In this document: positions 48,901 through 60,800 of the stretch, piece by piece
How the letters are laid out: each line of letters opens with the position of its first letter
Position numbering within the stretch: position 1 is the first letter of the stretch
From: Diorhabda sublineata
Taxonomy: Eukaryota; Arthropoda; Insecta; Coleoptera; Chrysomelidae
Reading direction: 5' to 3'
Length of the DNA: 64,000 nt
NCBI RefSeq assembly: GCF_026230105.1
Contig: NC_079474.1
Span: 9,310,187-9,374,186, forward strand
Position numbers and translations under genes: made by a program
Notes under the pieces: generated by a model
What the model was told of the DNA's origin: nothing
Database searches by the model: none
Seen by the model: the letters and a program-made list of their open reading frames with translations, nothing else

Positions 48901-51900
48901 GTCTATTATGCTCTTATTCAGTCGCCTCTCCGATATGCTCTTCCCTTCTGGCGTAAGTGTGGTGCTACTCAATTTGAGCGAATCTTTCAGCTACAAAAGA
49001 GAGCTGTTAGATATTTACCCGAACTAAAGAGCAGGGCTCACTGCAGGGACTTCTTCAATTGATTAAAAATTCTGACTCTTCCTTCCTTATTCAACTTTGA
49101 ATCAGTTTGCCTAATTCGTAAGCAAGCTTATCCAATTTCAGGAAGGACGTTGCACGGTTATCCACTTAGGAACGCGTTCAGAATTAGTTAAATGCTCAAT
49201 ATTTAATACTGCAAAAAAATGCACAATCACTTGCCAATTGAAATTAAGCTCTATATTATCTTTTCCCGCTTTTCGCAATAATTTAATGACATATTTACTG
49301 GAAAGTGCCTTCTACTCTGTAAACGACTTCTATTCTGATAATAATATTCAATTCTGGGCATGCTGCATACTGGTTGGATTTTTGCTATGCACTTATATAC
49401 GACTTATATACTAATTATTGCCTATCACTATTACCTATAATTTTGTTACTCATTGCGTTTTTTCCTGTATTTTGAAATTTTCTGTCATTTTTTTATTTTC
49501 ATGTTTTTACAGTTTCTACAACAATTTTTTGACAATAAAGCATTTCTCTCTCAAATATGAATTGAGAATTTTCAATCATTCTACTAAAACCCTTTATAAA
49601 ATTGTAAAAACGTAAACAGTATGCAAAAGTTAAGTTGGGATCCTCCATTTCATATTAAACTGAACTTTAAACTACCCCCAGATCGCCAGTAACGTTTAAA
49701 TGCAAAATAAATATATGAATAAATGAATATTGAACAAAATAGATACTTTGTTCGATCACAATCAGGAAAAATTACTGTAAAGTATAAATCAAAATATTTT
49801 GGAAAAAATGTTTAACAGGTTATAACTGCTCAAATTCTTAATTACCTATCCGGACACACTACGAAAACATACTAACGATTAGAAAATTAGAAATTCGGAT
49901 AATATGAGATTGCTCAAAAAGGTATCTGTGGATGTTGATATCAGTAGATTTTTCAAAGATTCTAAGCTTGTGTTGATATTTTAATTAAAATTATTTTTTA
50001 ATTATTTAAAGTAAATGGAAGTGATACCTGATTTTTTTTCGTAGTTTGTTTCTACATTGGAACTCGGTTGGTCTTTATAAGATTTATTATGTATTATCGA
50101 TGAATGACCTGAATCTTCTAAAGCACCCTCTTTGCTGACATTAGCATTATTTAACATTTCAGCGAGATTATTCAATAATAAAAGACCCTCAGATTTTTGT
50201 TTCTCGCTTATATGTGTAGTATTGAATATGTCTGAAAGATTCTGTAAAATAAATATCATTTTTTTGATAGGATTTCAATCAAATTAATAACAATTGAATT
50301 GAAGAATAAACTAAAAATAAAACAATATACATTAAAACTTAATTAGATCTAGATTTATAAAGAAACTACTTTTAAAATGTAATTATGAATCTATCTTTTA
50401 AACAACTCTAATCAACTTAACACAACCATTCAAAAATTGGAAAAAAATCAAAACTTCATAGAAATGTGGACATTTTTTTTTAATTCAAATAAACTATACT
50501 TGCTAAAAATTTAAAAACTTAAATTACTTGTAAAATGTCTTTGGCTTCTCGAGATTTCCTTGAAGCGCTAGAAGATTTAGAACTTTTTCTATTAAATTCT
50601 TCATCGATTGGTATATTATTTGGTAACAGTTTATCGACAGTTTTGAATACTGATTCAGAAGTATCTACTGATTCCTCACTTTGTATACTTTCATCTATAT
50701 CGGTAGGCCATTCTGGTTGTGGAGTTGAATCTAACGTACCATTTTTGAAACCTTAATAATAATAAAATGAATACAATCTTATACAAAAAATGATATTATA
50801 ACTATACTGTTACTTACTTCCATTTAAAAAAGAACCGTCGGCGATTTTTTGTGCAATGTAATTACTTTCTATGAAGACAGAAACATGCTGCAAAATACGA
50901 CAATAAAATTCACTGAAACAGTAGCAAATACATGAATTATAATTTTTGAATACAACAATTATTAACATTGTGATTATCATTTTTCTACATTTATTTTGTA
51001 TTTGGAATAAATTAGAAACATGAAATGAAAACATTACTATTAGTATCTGTGTAGGTGACTCAGTTATTCTTACTAAAATACTGAAAGGGGTTAAGAACAA
51101 GTATAAAATAAAAATAAGAGGTATTGACGACAACTTCTGATTTATCAAGCAATCATAGGAATTATTGGATATATGGTTTGTATTGAACATTGGGAAAATT
51201 AGGGCGAAGCAACTATTATTTGAAGAAGCCAATCCAAAAATTTAAAAATTCTGTGTTAAAAATTGATGCACCTTGCTAAGTCAAACCGAGTTCAGCTCAA
51301 ATTGAAGATCTAAGATTAACATCTTACACCATGAAATTACAATTATTAAAAATTCCAGAATCAAACAACCCCTTAAACAACTTAAAGCATTCAGAATAAT
51401 ATAAAACTTACGAGCATATCATCGTTATTATCATCAAATTCTAGTTTCCCAGGATGAATATTCTCAGACAACATCCTATTAGTATTAGCTGGTTTTCCGG
51501 TGCTCCAAAAAAATTGTCCCGCTTCAATAAGGTTATTTGAAACTTGTTGAGGTTGTGAATATGCTCTACTTCTAACCTCTAGGTCTGTAGTGGTAAAAAA
51601 TTTTGCATTGTTAAAAATAGAATGGCTATGTGAGAAAACGCTATTTGTTTTATCACTTTTAGTTAGGGTGAATATTTTTGAAGGAAGATCCAAGCTAGTA
51701 CTGTTGAATGATAAGCCAGAATGTAGAGATGTAGAAGATACAATTTGTGGAGAATGGCTACAAATTAAAAAACCAGTATCTAATAGTTTGATTGATTTGT
51801 TAACATTTTCAACAGAAGACAAAATAATATCTGATACTTTTTCTTTTTCATCGTCAAAATTAAGATTCAAATTATCGATTTGTAAAATACCCACTGACTC

Positions 51901-52146
51901 TCTACCAATATCAGAATTTTCTAGGTACAATATATTTTTAAAACTAAGTTGTTCTTTTTCTAAGATACTCAAAAAATTTGACTCTTTTCCAAATCCTGGA
52001 TGTAAAATTCCCGATGATTCTCTACCATCTTGCAAAGGTGAATTGTTAACAGGTAGTATTAAATTACGTGAGATGTTGGTAAATTCTGGAGATGTTGCTA
52101 GACATGTACATGGCATCGCTGACTTGATTGAGCTTAAATTTTCCAT
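45957..52146 (-). CDS. Unrecognised nine-exon gene, 676 aa, Ser/Asn/Lys-rich
   Basis: Coding exons on the minus strand: 52146-51412, 50887-50818, 50751-50528, 50241-50028, 47725-47510, 47437-47364, 46762-46653, 46494-46405, 46254-45957. All have GT..AG borders and all phases agree, giving 2031 nt with no internal stop, ATG to TAG, which is strong evidence for a live gene. A 50-bp 5'UTR intron is likely at 52203-52154. The product is hydrophilic and probably mostly disordered, with no signal peptide or membrane segment. It contains two GRES(S/V)GIL motifs 40 residues apart (residues 41 and 81), a compact exon-2 stretch (VFIESNYIAQKIADG), a Leu-rich likely helix in exon 4 (SEGLLLLNNLAEMLN) and basic C-terminal exons (SSLRKVRENLLNSPYYNLL). 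Composition recalls cytoskeletal or centrosomal scaffold proteins, but I recognise no family. Confidence 0.85.
46862..47010 (-). repeat. Dispersed repeat, copy 1 (in intron of the minus gene)
   Basis: About 145 bp in inverted orientation to 52992-53138, roughly 90% identical by eye, including the shared stretches AATATATTTTCCGAGCTTTC and CAAAATTCAATATTCAAATT. Probably two copies of a short interspersed or MITE-like element. Confidence 0.8.
48367..49560 (+). pseudogene. Non-LTR retrotransposon reverse transcriptase relic (plus, in intron)
   Basis: Lies in the large intron (50027-47726) of the minus-strand gene, in the opposite direction. 5' truncated. It reads FCDFSKAFHCVNHNILINKL (RT domain A, with Asp to His at FDC), YLTNKSQLVRVNKTMSSCKP, then after a frameshift LLFINDIAYLDICGKICLFA with an intact DD (FADDI). 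It ends with the C-terminal phrases SPLRYALPFWRKCG and LQKRAVRYLPELKSR. An AATAAAG near 49530 may mark the 3' end. Same family as the 44640-45740 relic. Confidence 0.8.
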
Positions 52147-52209
52147 AACTCAACTAAAAATAGTTCAACATAATATTTCATGAGGAAAAATTAGAATACT
52201 TACAAGTAT

Positions 52210-53670
52210 AAAACATATACGAGTATGTGTAAAAAACAGGTTCGTTATCGGCCCTTTTCACGCTACACAAAATAAAACTATAGACTAGAGAGAATTATTT
52301 TTTACACTATAACTGCTAATGTTTAAAGAAAATCCCTATAAAACATTATAAAATTATTGATGAGCCTTTCGATAGAAATTTTAAAATAAAGGCAATACCT
52401 TTTCTGTGAAATTCTGGTAATATAAAAAATTCCTTTCTTTAAAAAACTTGATTTATTAGTTGCTTACAACTGGTAGTTTGAAAATTTTTTGTTTGTCAAT
52501 AGGAGAAAGACCCATAATATTTATTTCTAAAATAACTTTTATTAATAATGATATGCAGGGTGCTATATATAATTCATAGCGACATACAAATTTCTCAACT
52601 ACTTTGAGATATAATGTTAATAAACAACAAATAAAAAAATACTAATCATTTATATATTTCCTAATAGTTGCAAAAAATTGTCGTTCTTATAAACCAATTT
52701 TTTTACAAGTGATTTGAAAAGTAAATTCATTTACGTAGCCATAGAATTATGAATTACCTACGGCTACAATCTAAATTTATGTACAGGACGTCCTCGAAGT
52801 AGTTGAACAAACTAAATATACGACTTTTAAATTATGTTTAAACCATTCAAAAAGTATTACCTCTGATTAACGCATGAATAATAAATTTGATTTGATTAAA
52901 AATATTTACTATTACAATAACTAGAAACTATGAAAATAATTACAATAATAATATATGTTACTGGGGCAACACCTAGTTATATATTTATTAAAGTCAATTT
53001 GAATATTGAATTTTGAATTCCATGTGTTTAAAAATTTCTACAAGCTTTAAAAATATCAAAATCACCAGAAATCTTAATTATTTCCCAGACGATGAATACA
53101 TAAGTATTCGAAAGCTCGGAAAATATATTGAACTTAGTCCATTTTGGTGTTTCCTATACTATATACTAATATTTTGACAATATTTTTTATATAAGAAAAA
53201 AAATCAGAAAACTTATGTAAGTGTACTAATAAGATGCTAAAAAAAGTACCTACTACAGTTTCGGAACTTTTACTCTACGAGTATATTATATATTGAAATA
53301 ATATTCCCGTTTTTTGAGTAAAAAGGTCTCAACTTGACTTGATTAATACTGATTTAGTAACAAGTACCTTTTACTCTTCCAAGAGGAACTGCTTTCTCCT
53401 TGTCCTAAGAATTTGCAGTTAAATTGGCGTGCTTTCTACACTCAGATTCTACTAGGACTGGTTTTATGAACTCAAACTCGTACTAGCTTCCACTAATTCA
53501 TTCACTGACTATTGCACATTGACGACGACCAAAGCAGTGATCATAAGGACCCTCCGACGAGATGGAAAATCTTTGGACATCGCTGATAATAATCCCTCAA
53601 TATCTCTTACTAGAACCGCAATTTTTTCACACACATATATGGACGACATATTTAGTAGAGTCTCTGAATA
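52210..53670. other. Intergenic stretch upstream of the minus gene
   Basis: AT-rich. Must contain the promoter of the minus-strand gene, but no clear TATA, Inr or DPE stood out. Apart from the dispersed repeat at 52992 I see no element. Confidence 0.4.
52992..53138 (+). repeat. Dispersed repeat, copy 2 (upstream of the minus gene)
   Basis: Inverted partner of 46862-47010. The two copies enclose most of the minus-strand gene. Confidence 0.8.
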
Positions 53671-53677
53671 TAGTCAA

Positions 53678-53940
53678 TTATGTTAAGTTAAACAGTAAAA
53701 TTTTTCGCTTTTGTTGCTGTTTAAACCATTCCAACGTAGCTTCTTCAATACTTGGTTGTTCAGCCTCTCTCTTTCTTTCATAACTACAGTCACCTTCGTA
53801 AAATTGAGATGAAATTTTGTCATTATTTTTAAAAATCATTGACAATGTGATACTAGGGATGTCAAAGTCCTTTGCTCTATCTTGCTTATTCTTTTCACTT
53901 CGATCCACAGCTTCAATAACCTTCACTTTATCAGGAATGC
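53678..53940 (-). pseudogene. Tigger/pogo transposase N-terminal relic
   Basis: Minus strand, 82 codons. KVIEAVDRSEKNKQDRAKDF, IPSITLSMIFKNNDKI and PSIEEATLEWFKQQQKRKI match the CENP-B/Tigger N-terminal helix-turn-helix (usual phrase I-P-x-S-T-L-S-x-I-L-K-N). The second DNA-binding domain and the DDE core are missing. Confidence 0.75.
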
Positions 53941-54389
53941 TCAGAGATTTCAGACAAAAATTGTTTTCGAGTTAAAGAGGTTTTCAAGTTAAGGAGGTTC
54001 GAGTTGAGAGTTTCCACTTTATTCTAAAGCAATTGCAAAATTTCGTCACCATCCTTTCTGACTTATCACAGCTTTCGATTCCTCGACTTTTAATAGACAA
54101 TAAATAAATTTTTATCGTGTCACTTAATGGTTTTTGTGATGCGAGCCAAGTCGCCTATAGTGCTTGCGAATATTTCGTACACTGATAACACAATGTCCTC
54201 CAGTACATTGAAGTAGTTGATTGTGATTTTTTTTTATTGTCATCCCGTTTATATTAAGTGATCCGTAACTGAAATTGTTAAGAATTTCATTTTTATTTAT
54301 TATACTTTTTTCAGAACATTTGTTTTGTTTATTTTATGTTCCGGAGAGATCCGTTAGTAGAGTTTTTATGGTTTAAACCGTGATTAAAA

Positions 54390-55300
54390 GGATTGTACGA
54401 GTTATACACATAATTATTTATTCGTACAACAAATATTTATCATTGGATATGGCTTTATTATTCTTGGAAATATACTCTATTAAGATCAATACACTTTTGC
54501 ATGCATTTCAACCAATTGTCGATTTTGGTGCCCCCAGAACATTTAAATTGAACGCATCAGCCGCTTCTTCTGGTGTAGAAAAACGTTGAAGTGGCAATTT
54601 ATTTTTGATCTACGGGAATAAGAAGAAATAATCGAGTGCCTAACAAAGACTGTGAATGTGTGTGTGCTCAAAAACATTTTTGTTTGAACTGATTTGAGAG
54701 CTCGCATTGTCGTAGTGGAGAATGATTTGTCTTTCGCGATTGGTTTCCCTGATTTTTCCGAACACTTCTGGCAAACAAATGCTGGTGTACCATTCATAAT
54801 TGACCGTGTTAAGTTGCTCTAATGGAACGCTGGTGACATGTCCAGTTATTCCGAAAAAACAGTGCGCGAACAACTTTTGTTGACAACCAATTTCTCATGC
54901 AATATTGAACGTATGAGAGTGGAATTAATGACCAAGTATGACTCAATTTTACGGTATGTCACATGACGAACTGGCATTATCAGTTAACGCACAGCATCGA
55001 TGTTTTTTGGCACAACTGCTGATTTAGGACGATCTTCACAAAATTCATCTTGTTGGTTTAATCCACGTCGAAACTCATTGAAAATGATCGCACTAAATTG
55101 TTCGAGATTTAATTCCATTTTTTGACGAAGATGAATGTTTCAACCATCTGTAAATAACTCAAAAAGCTCTCGTATGACAACACATTCTAAGTACGTTCAC
55201 CATTAAAATGTCAAACTTCCTAATGCAAATATCAGATTTGACGTATTCGCATCAGTGTTGCTACAACTCAAAACTGAGGTAGCAACATTTGTAATACATT
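54390..55300 (-). pseudogene. Mariner element relic
   Basis: Minus strand. Frames in order include FFGITGHVTSVPLEQLNTVN, YEWYTSICLPEVFGKIRETN, then IILHYDNASSQIS (second catalytic Asp), at 54873-54700. The N-terminal half (55160-54900) is frameshifted. These match mariner transposases closely. The C-terminal part aligns with the mariner relics in the duplicated units. A GTACGAG motif near 54398 and GTACGAGGG in the unit copies (4637 region) may belong to the terminal repeats. Inactive. Confidence 0.8.
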
Positions 55301-55424
55301 GTGGGCAGTAACGGATTTAAATCGATTTTATGTATGGTTTTAATGTTAAAAATGAATTGTATCATTCTTTTTATGGATTTATTTGAAATATTTTTTGGAA
55401 AACTACTCATATTACATGATAATA

Positions 55425-56240
55425 AAAAAACTGGGACATCAGGTGTATTTTCAATTAAATAATATTGATGTAAATTTACCTCTTATGGTTATTTTTGGTG
55501 GAATAATTGTGGTTTCCATACACTTGAAATTTTTTATTGAAGGATATTGGAGACAGAAACGGATTTGGGCTCCATAACTCCATAGTAAAGTCATTTATAT
55601 AGAAATAAATTGATTTCTTTAATTTGTACTTCGAGATCCATTTCTTCTTATTTTCGTGATTTTTAAAATTTTATTACGATGTATCTGATATAATCATAAT
55701 TGTTTTCAAAAAATGGAGAACTTATCAATTCACTTATTTATGTTGTCAATACACTTAAAATTTATCACCTTTTTAGAAGACGGATTTAGATTAGATGGCT
55801 TCGATGAAATGGAGTCAAATTAAAGACGGAATAAATTCAAATTACGTAAAACTAAAAAATTCTCATGTCAAATTGAGAAAATAAAATTTTTGATTTAGAT
55901 CTAATCGAATAATAAATGCAAAATTTTTAGCAAAACTGGGAAATGAAGTTTTTTTCTAAGTAATTAATATAGAAGTTAATTTCAATTTTCATGGTGTTTT
56001 GGTGGAGTAGCATTGGTATCTGTGCATTTGAAATTTGTCAATATAAAACGCTGTAGACAAAACGGATTAAGGTGAGAGTCTAATTAATGGGAAATTTGAT
56101 GTATTTTCAGTTGAATAATTTGAAAATGGATTTAAGTGTCATTAGTTGTGTTTTGGTGAAACAGCAGTGGTCTCCATTCACTTAAAATTTGTGAATAAAA
56201 CATTGCAAACCATGATGGATTAAGAACCGGGTGGAACGAA
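55425..56240 (+). repeat. Degenerate repeats sharing a TTTTGGTGG...CACTT core
   Basis: Similar blocks near 55430-55575, 55935-56070 and 56087-56225 (a fragment near 55735-55790). Each reads approximately: GGGA..T, an AT-rich stretch, TTTTGGTG(G/A)A, GG(T/A)(T/A)TC, CACTT(G/A)AAATTT, then a GAC(A)AAACGGATT-like end. They look like an old, decayed tandem repeat. No coding signal. Confidence 0.5.
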
Positions 56241-56879
56241 TCATATTACAGCTTCGGTGACCCCGAGACACAATTCGAAATTATTTTCAGAATTTTATGG
56301 TCCACCACAAGAGGGCTTATTTGATAATATATAATTAAAAAATCAAAATTTTCCAAAACTCACTCAAATAAGTGGAACTTTATTTACGTAAATTTAATTT
56401 TTCTGTGCATTACAAAATATATAACTTCGAAGCAAATCAATTAGTAATATGAATGCCATAAATTTAATATATTTTATATATTGAGATTTCTCTTGACAAA
56501 TTTCAAGAAAAATATAAAAGTTTTAATAGGTCTTTTAAAAGTTAAATAAATTGTCATCAAAATAGCGAAAAACATTTATCGTGATCTTTTTTCTGTCTCG
56601 AGATATCTTGAGAAATGTGTAAACGATGGGAATTTTTTTTAAAAAGTCAACAAACGGAAATTAAAAATTTATTCTGTATGGAAAGTTCTCTTATATAGGT
56701 CTACTCACAGTAATTTAACCTATTCTCTAATAATCTTATTATCAGTGCCAGATGACGTAATCTAAAGGTAATGCTAATATTACTAACAATGAGAACAAAT
56801 CATTAATTAAAACATGTAAAAAACAGCAGTTCCAATTTCTACAATTAAAATACTTCAGTTGCCTGTCGTATTCTCTCAA

Positions 56880-57319
56880 TCATATCATCTCTTGTCGTGA
56901 GGTGTGAACGAAACCTAATATTTGGATCCACATATAGAATCTAAGCAAGTTAAATCTGGAGATCTCGGTGGCCAAAGAAATAAACTTCCACGTCCTACCC
57001 ACCTATCATGTTATGCTAGATTAAAAAAAATAGGAAAATATATGAAATAATGTACTAGGCAACCACCATGTTTCTTAGAAAGTCTAAATATATTTTTCTA
57101 ATCATTTGTTCACCTAGACTCCCAAACCACTTATGTATAGGCCAACGACCTGACGTTGGATCTCCGGCATCCACTCGTTTCTGACCAGTAGTGCATATTA
57201 TGGCGATTTACTCTACCATTATTTTGAAACATAGCCTCATGTGTCCACAAAATTCGTGAAAATATTTCAGTATAAGTAACCTTCTGACTCTGATGTAAGA
57301 TCATATGATTTGTTTGCAA
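56880..57319 (-). pseudogene. DDE (Tc1/mariner-superfamily) transposase relic
   Basis: Minus strand. 57319-57131 reads FSRILWTHEAMFQNNGRVNR then HNMHYWSE, and further pieces near 57000-56940 read like a WIGRG..W-P-x-R-S-P-D-L-T motif with changes. A C-terminal MIERIRQATEV-like piece is at about 56900. This is the insect transposase family with N-R-H-N-x-H-Y-W after the first catalytic site. The expected Asp in W-T-D-E is His here. Dead. Confidence 0.65.
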
Positions 57320-57740
57320 TCTAAAATTCCCACCATTTACACATTTCTTTAGATATTTTGGAAGAGAAAAAATATGTGGTCATGCGGTTTTCACATAGCC
57401 ATATCATTTTAATGTCAATTTAGTTTATTCCTAAAATACCTACTTGAATTTCTCTAGCGAAATCACAATATCTGAAATATATCACACATAGCCTTCTAGA
57501 GTACACGTTGCTTACTTACAAGTATTTTTTCTTTACCATGTTCCTACTCTCCCCTACCTCTTATTTAAATAGGAAGACTTAAATCTCTATCGAGTTATTC
57601 TGGATTTTGTAAGTATATTTTTCAATTTTTAATTACTATCTTTTCATCATTTTTCAATAACTGATAAATTCAGATTAATGTCATTCATTAACTTTATCTA
57701 TAAGACAAATTATTGTTTTCCAAAGTTTAATCGGAAGTGG

Positions 57741-57764
57741 CCAATCGAAACAATGATATATAAA
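57741..57764 (+). promoter_or_regulatory. CCAAT and TATA box of the esterase gene
   Basis: CCAAT at 57741-57745 and TATATAAA at 57757-57764, 47 bp upstream of the esterase ATG. This would place the start of transcription near 57788-57792 and give a 5'UTR of about 20 nt. Confidence 0.4.
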
Positions 57765-57810
57765 TGTATTTTTACAATTAGAAACCTTATGTTTTTGTTA
57801 AACGTTTAAA

Positions 57811-60800
57811 ATGACTTTAATAAATTTATTTAAATTATTTTTTTTAATAGAAATATTCGTTGATATCAATTATACGTATGCTGACGATACTATAGTTGAA
57901 ATAGAATCAGGAAAAATCAGAGGACATATTTTAAAAAGTGAAAACGGCAATGATTATTACGCTTTTCAAGAAATTCCTTACGCAGCTAAGCCAATAGGAG
58001 AAAACAGATTCCAAGTAAGTATACGACGTTATAATGGGATATTTGTTAATATAATATTAATAATACTTAATTTATTTGTTGTACTTATCTGTATGCACCT
58101 GTTTTCCACTCCAAATTAATTTTTTAACAACGAAATTCAAAATATTCCGAAATTTCCAAAACTATAATTTTTTATTGATTTTTTTTATATCTGTACTAAT
58201 TTCATATAGTTATAATTTTAGTCTGGGCGATAAAATCGAAAACTCAACTTAAATTTTTCTCGACGCTTTGGCTTTCACTTTGAAGCCATTATCAAGAGAG
58301 TATGGGGGTAGGGTGGTTATCCCATCATTCACAAGAAGTGATCCAATTCCGTGATCTCAATTTTCCTACTCCACGCAACGGATTACCCTTTTTCCAAGGC
58401 CTCAATCTGCATACTACTTGGAATTTCACTGAAGAAATGCAAAATAATAAAAATAGAAGTGAAAAGTAATATACCTACCATCGAGAATACCGTGGACATT
58501 AACACTATCACTATTAGTTTTGAACTTACTGGTAAAAAAATAAAGGTCACGAAAAGAATAAAAAAGTGATGGCTACAATAGTTTCAGACTGCGAGGAGGT
58601 TACTATATTCGAATTTGGCTTCACTGATATTGGACACTCACCATAGAAACCTGATTTGTCTTCGTCCGACTATTTTCTAGTCACAAAGCTAAAGACCGAG
58701 TTAAAGTGTAAAATATTTAACAACGATTATTAAACAGTCGGTGTACCAATATTTTTATTCATCATATTTTTAATGAAGCATATAAGCTTTAATCAAACGT
58801 TCTGAAAAAGTGTGTGGAAATAAAAGAAGATTTTATTGAGAATAATCACAGTTTTTTTATTCATGAGCTGCCAATAATGAGATTATTCTCAGTAATATTG
58901 GAACTTTTCGAAAAACTATTTTTGAGAAGGGAAAATCTTCAGTAGAAAATAAAGTCACTTTACACTCATCCCAAATGTGGTTTAGGCATGAGAAACTCAT
59001 AACTGATGCTTTCGTACACTGGAGGCTTAGAAACTTATACTGTCAACCAGACGAAAACTAAGTTTGTCCCAAAACTTAAGTAGAGGCTATTCAATACAAG
59101 CAGATGAGCAGATTTGGAAAGAAGCTACTTGTGCTATTGGAATGGATTAGAATTGGTATAGAACAGAGTATTAGATTATAAGGAAATACTATTCAAAAAG
59201 ATCTTGAGTTCCAAAATTAAAGTTCAAAAATTTCATAAGTGTCAATTATGATTTTTTATTTAATTTATATCGTATTTACGTCATCACTTAATTCAGTTAT
59301 AATTTATATTATTTGGATATTTTTTAATGGATAATTTTCATTATCTTTATGATCAATACAACTAGATGATTAGTCCAATAAATTATTCAATCTTTGAGAT
59401 AAATTTTTTTCGAAAAACTTCACTCTACTTATTTAAATAAAATCTCAAACACTCCACATTAATCAAAATACAAGGTTTTTCGATGTAGAAATTTACTCTC
59501 TACGGTGATTACATATGTATATCACCATAAAAATGGCAATATAGCTTACAAAATCAAAGCTAAGCAAGGAAACGAGACAGGAGAAATAACTCCTACTTCT
59601 TTAGAACCCATTATACCCTTTCGAGTGTCAGCGCATTGGGATTCTGCTTTCCATTTTCCTGTTACCCATTTTTTCCACTCATTTATATCCTTTGCTACTT
59701 CATTTATTTGCTGTATTGTTTTTTCTTCCCTCTCATCTTTCCTACTCGTAACTAAGTTTTCCTTTCTTTCTAGTTTTTGTTATCTTTTCATGTTATTTTT
59801 TTTATTGACAACCATCCTTCCGTATTTCTTGATATTTACTTCCATTCTCAGGTCTTCTATTGTCATTATCCATATGTTTACTTTTTCTTCTTTTTTAAAA
59901 AATATTTTATATTAATATTTATTTTATATTTGTGACGTATATTATTGGCGGGAGGGGTGATAAATGTAAGAAATTTGACTTCTCGAGGGGTGTTAAAGAA
60001 ATTGTTATTATTGGCACTGGAGCAGGCAGAAAAAGTTGAATGATGTTTCCAGGTTGACGGTAACCTCTGGATCTCCGGTTATCATGTCTTGCATTTAAGT
60101 AGCTTGGAAGTTTTTTATTTCGATAACTTCTTGAATCATTCTGGACTTGAAAAGCGAAGTATGTTGTTTTAGTTCTATTGAAATCGATTTGTCCGGTATG
60201 GAAGCGATGTTGAGCAGTGGCAAAGGAAATATCTGAATTACTTTCATATGACTTTCTTTATTAATACAGTTGAGATGAATGATAATAGTCATTACATCTC
60301 ATGATGAGTATCCTCTTGAATATTGACTCGAGTGTTAGGATCTCTTCTTGGGGGTTTGGTGTTTGTTTTTCTGTATGTTTTTGTTTTAATTATGTATTAT
60401 TATTAATCTAACCTATCTATTTATCAGTTTTTTCGGTTTCCTGTGTTTCCTGTGTTGTTTGTTTTTAGTACTTTTGTGGTCCAATGACTGTTCTTAGCTT
60501 GATATTTTGTTGGTCCTGTATTTTCTTCTTGCTCATATCTCAGGTGTATTGACCTAGTTGGTATCTAAATCAAATTTTCTTATATTTTTAAGCTTCCTAA
60601 ACCTCCAGAGCCGTGGTCAGGTATTTTGGATACGACGAACAACACAAAAATCTGTTACCAATATACAAAAAAATACGCAAATTTGGAAATTAGCGAAGAT
60701 TGTTTGTATATTAATGTATATACACCCCAAGTAAGTTTTTTTTTACAAATTCTGTCACCTTAGAACAACAAAACAATCGAAAAAAAATTATTACAGAAAC

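Noticed and set aside
50810..51232. 140-codon minus-strand ORF as a separate gene
   Set aside because: It is mostly intron between the first two coding exons of the minus-strand gene. Only 50818-50887 belongs to an exon.
51590..52183. 197-codon plus-strand ORF
   Set aside because: Antisense shadow of the large first coding exon on the minus strand.
59505..59915. 136-codon ORF in esterase intron 1
   Set aside because: Phe/Ser-rich translation of pyrimidine-rich DNA with no splice or homology support.
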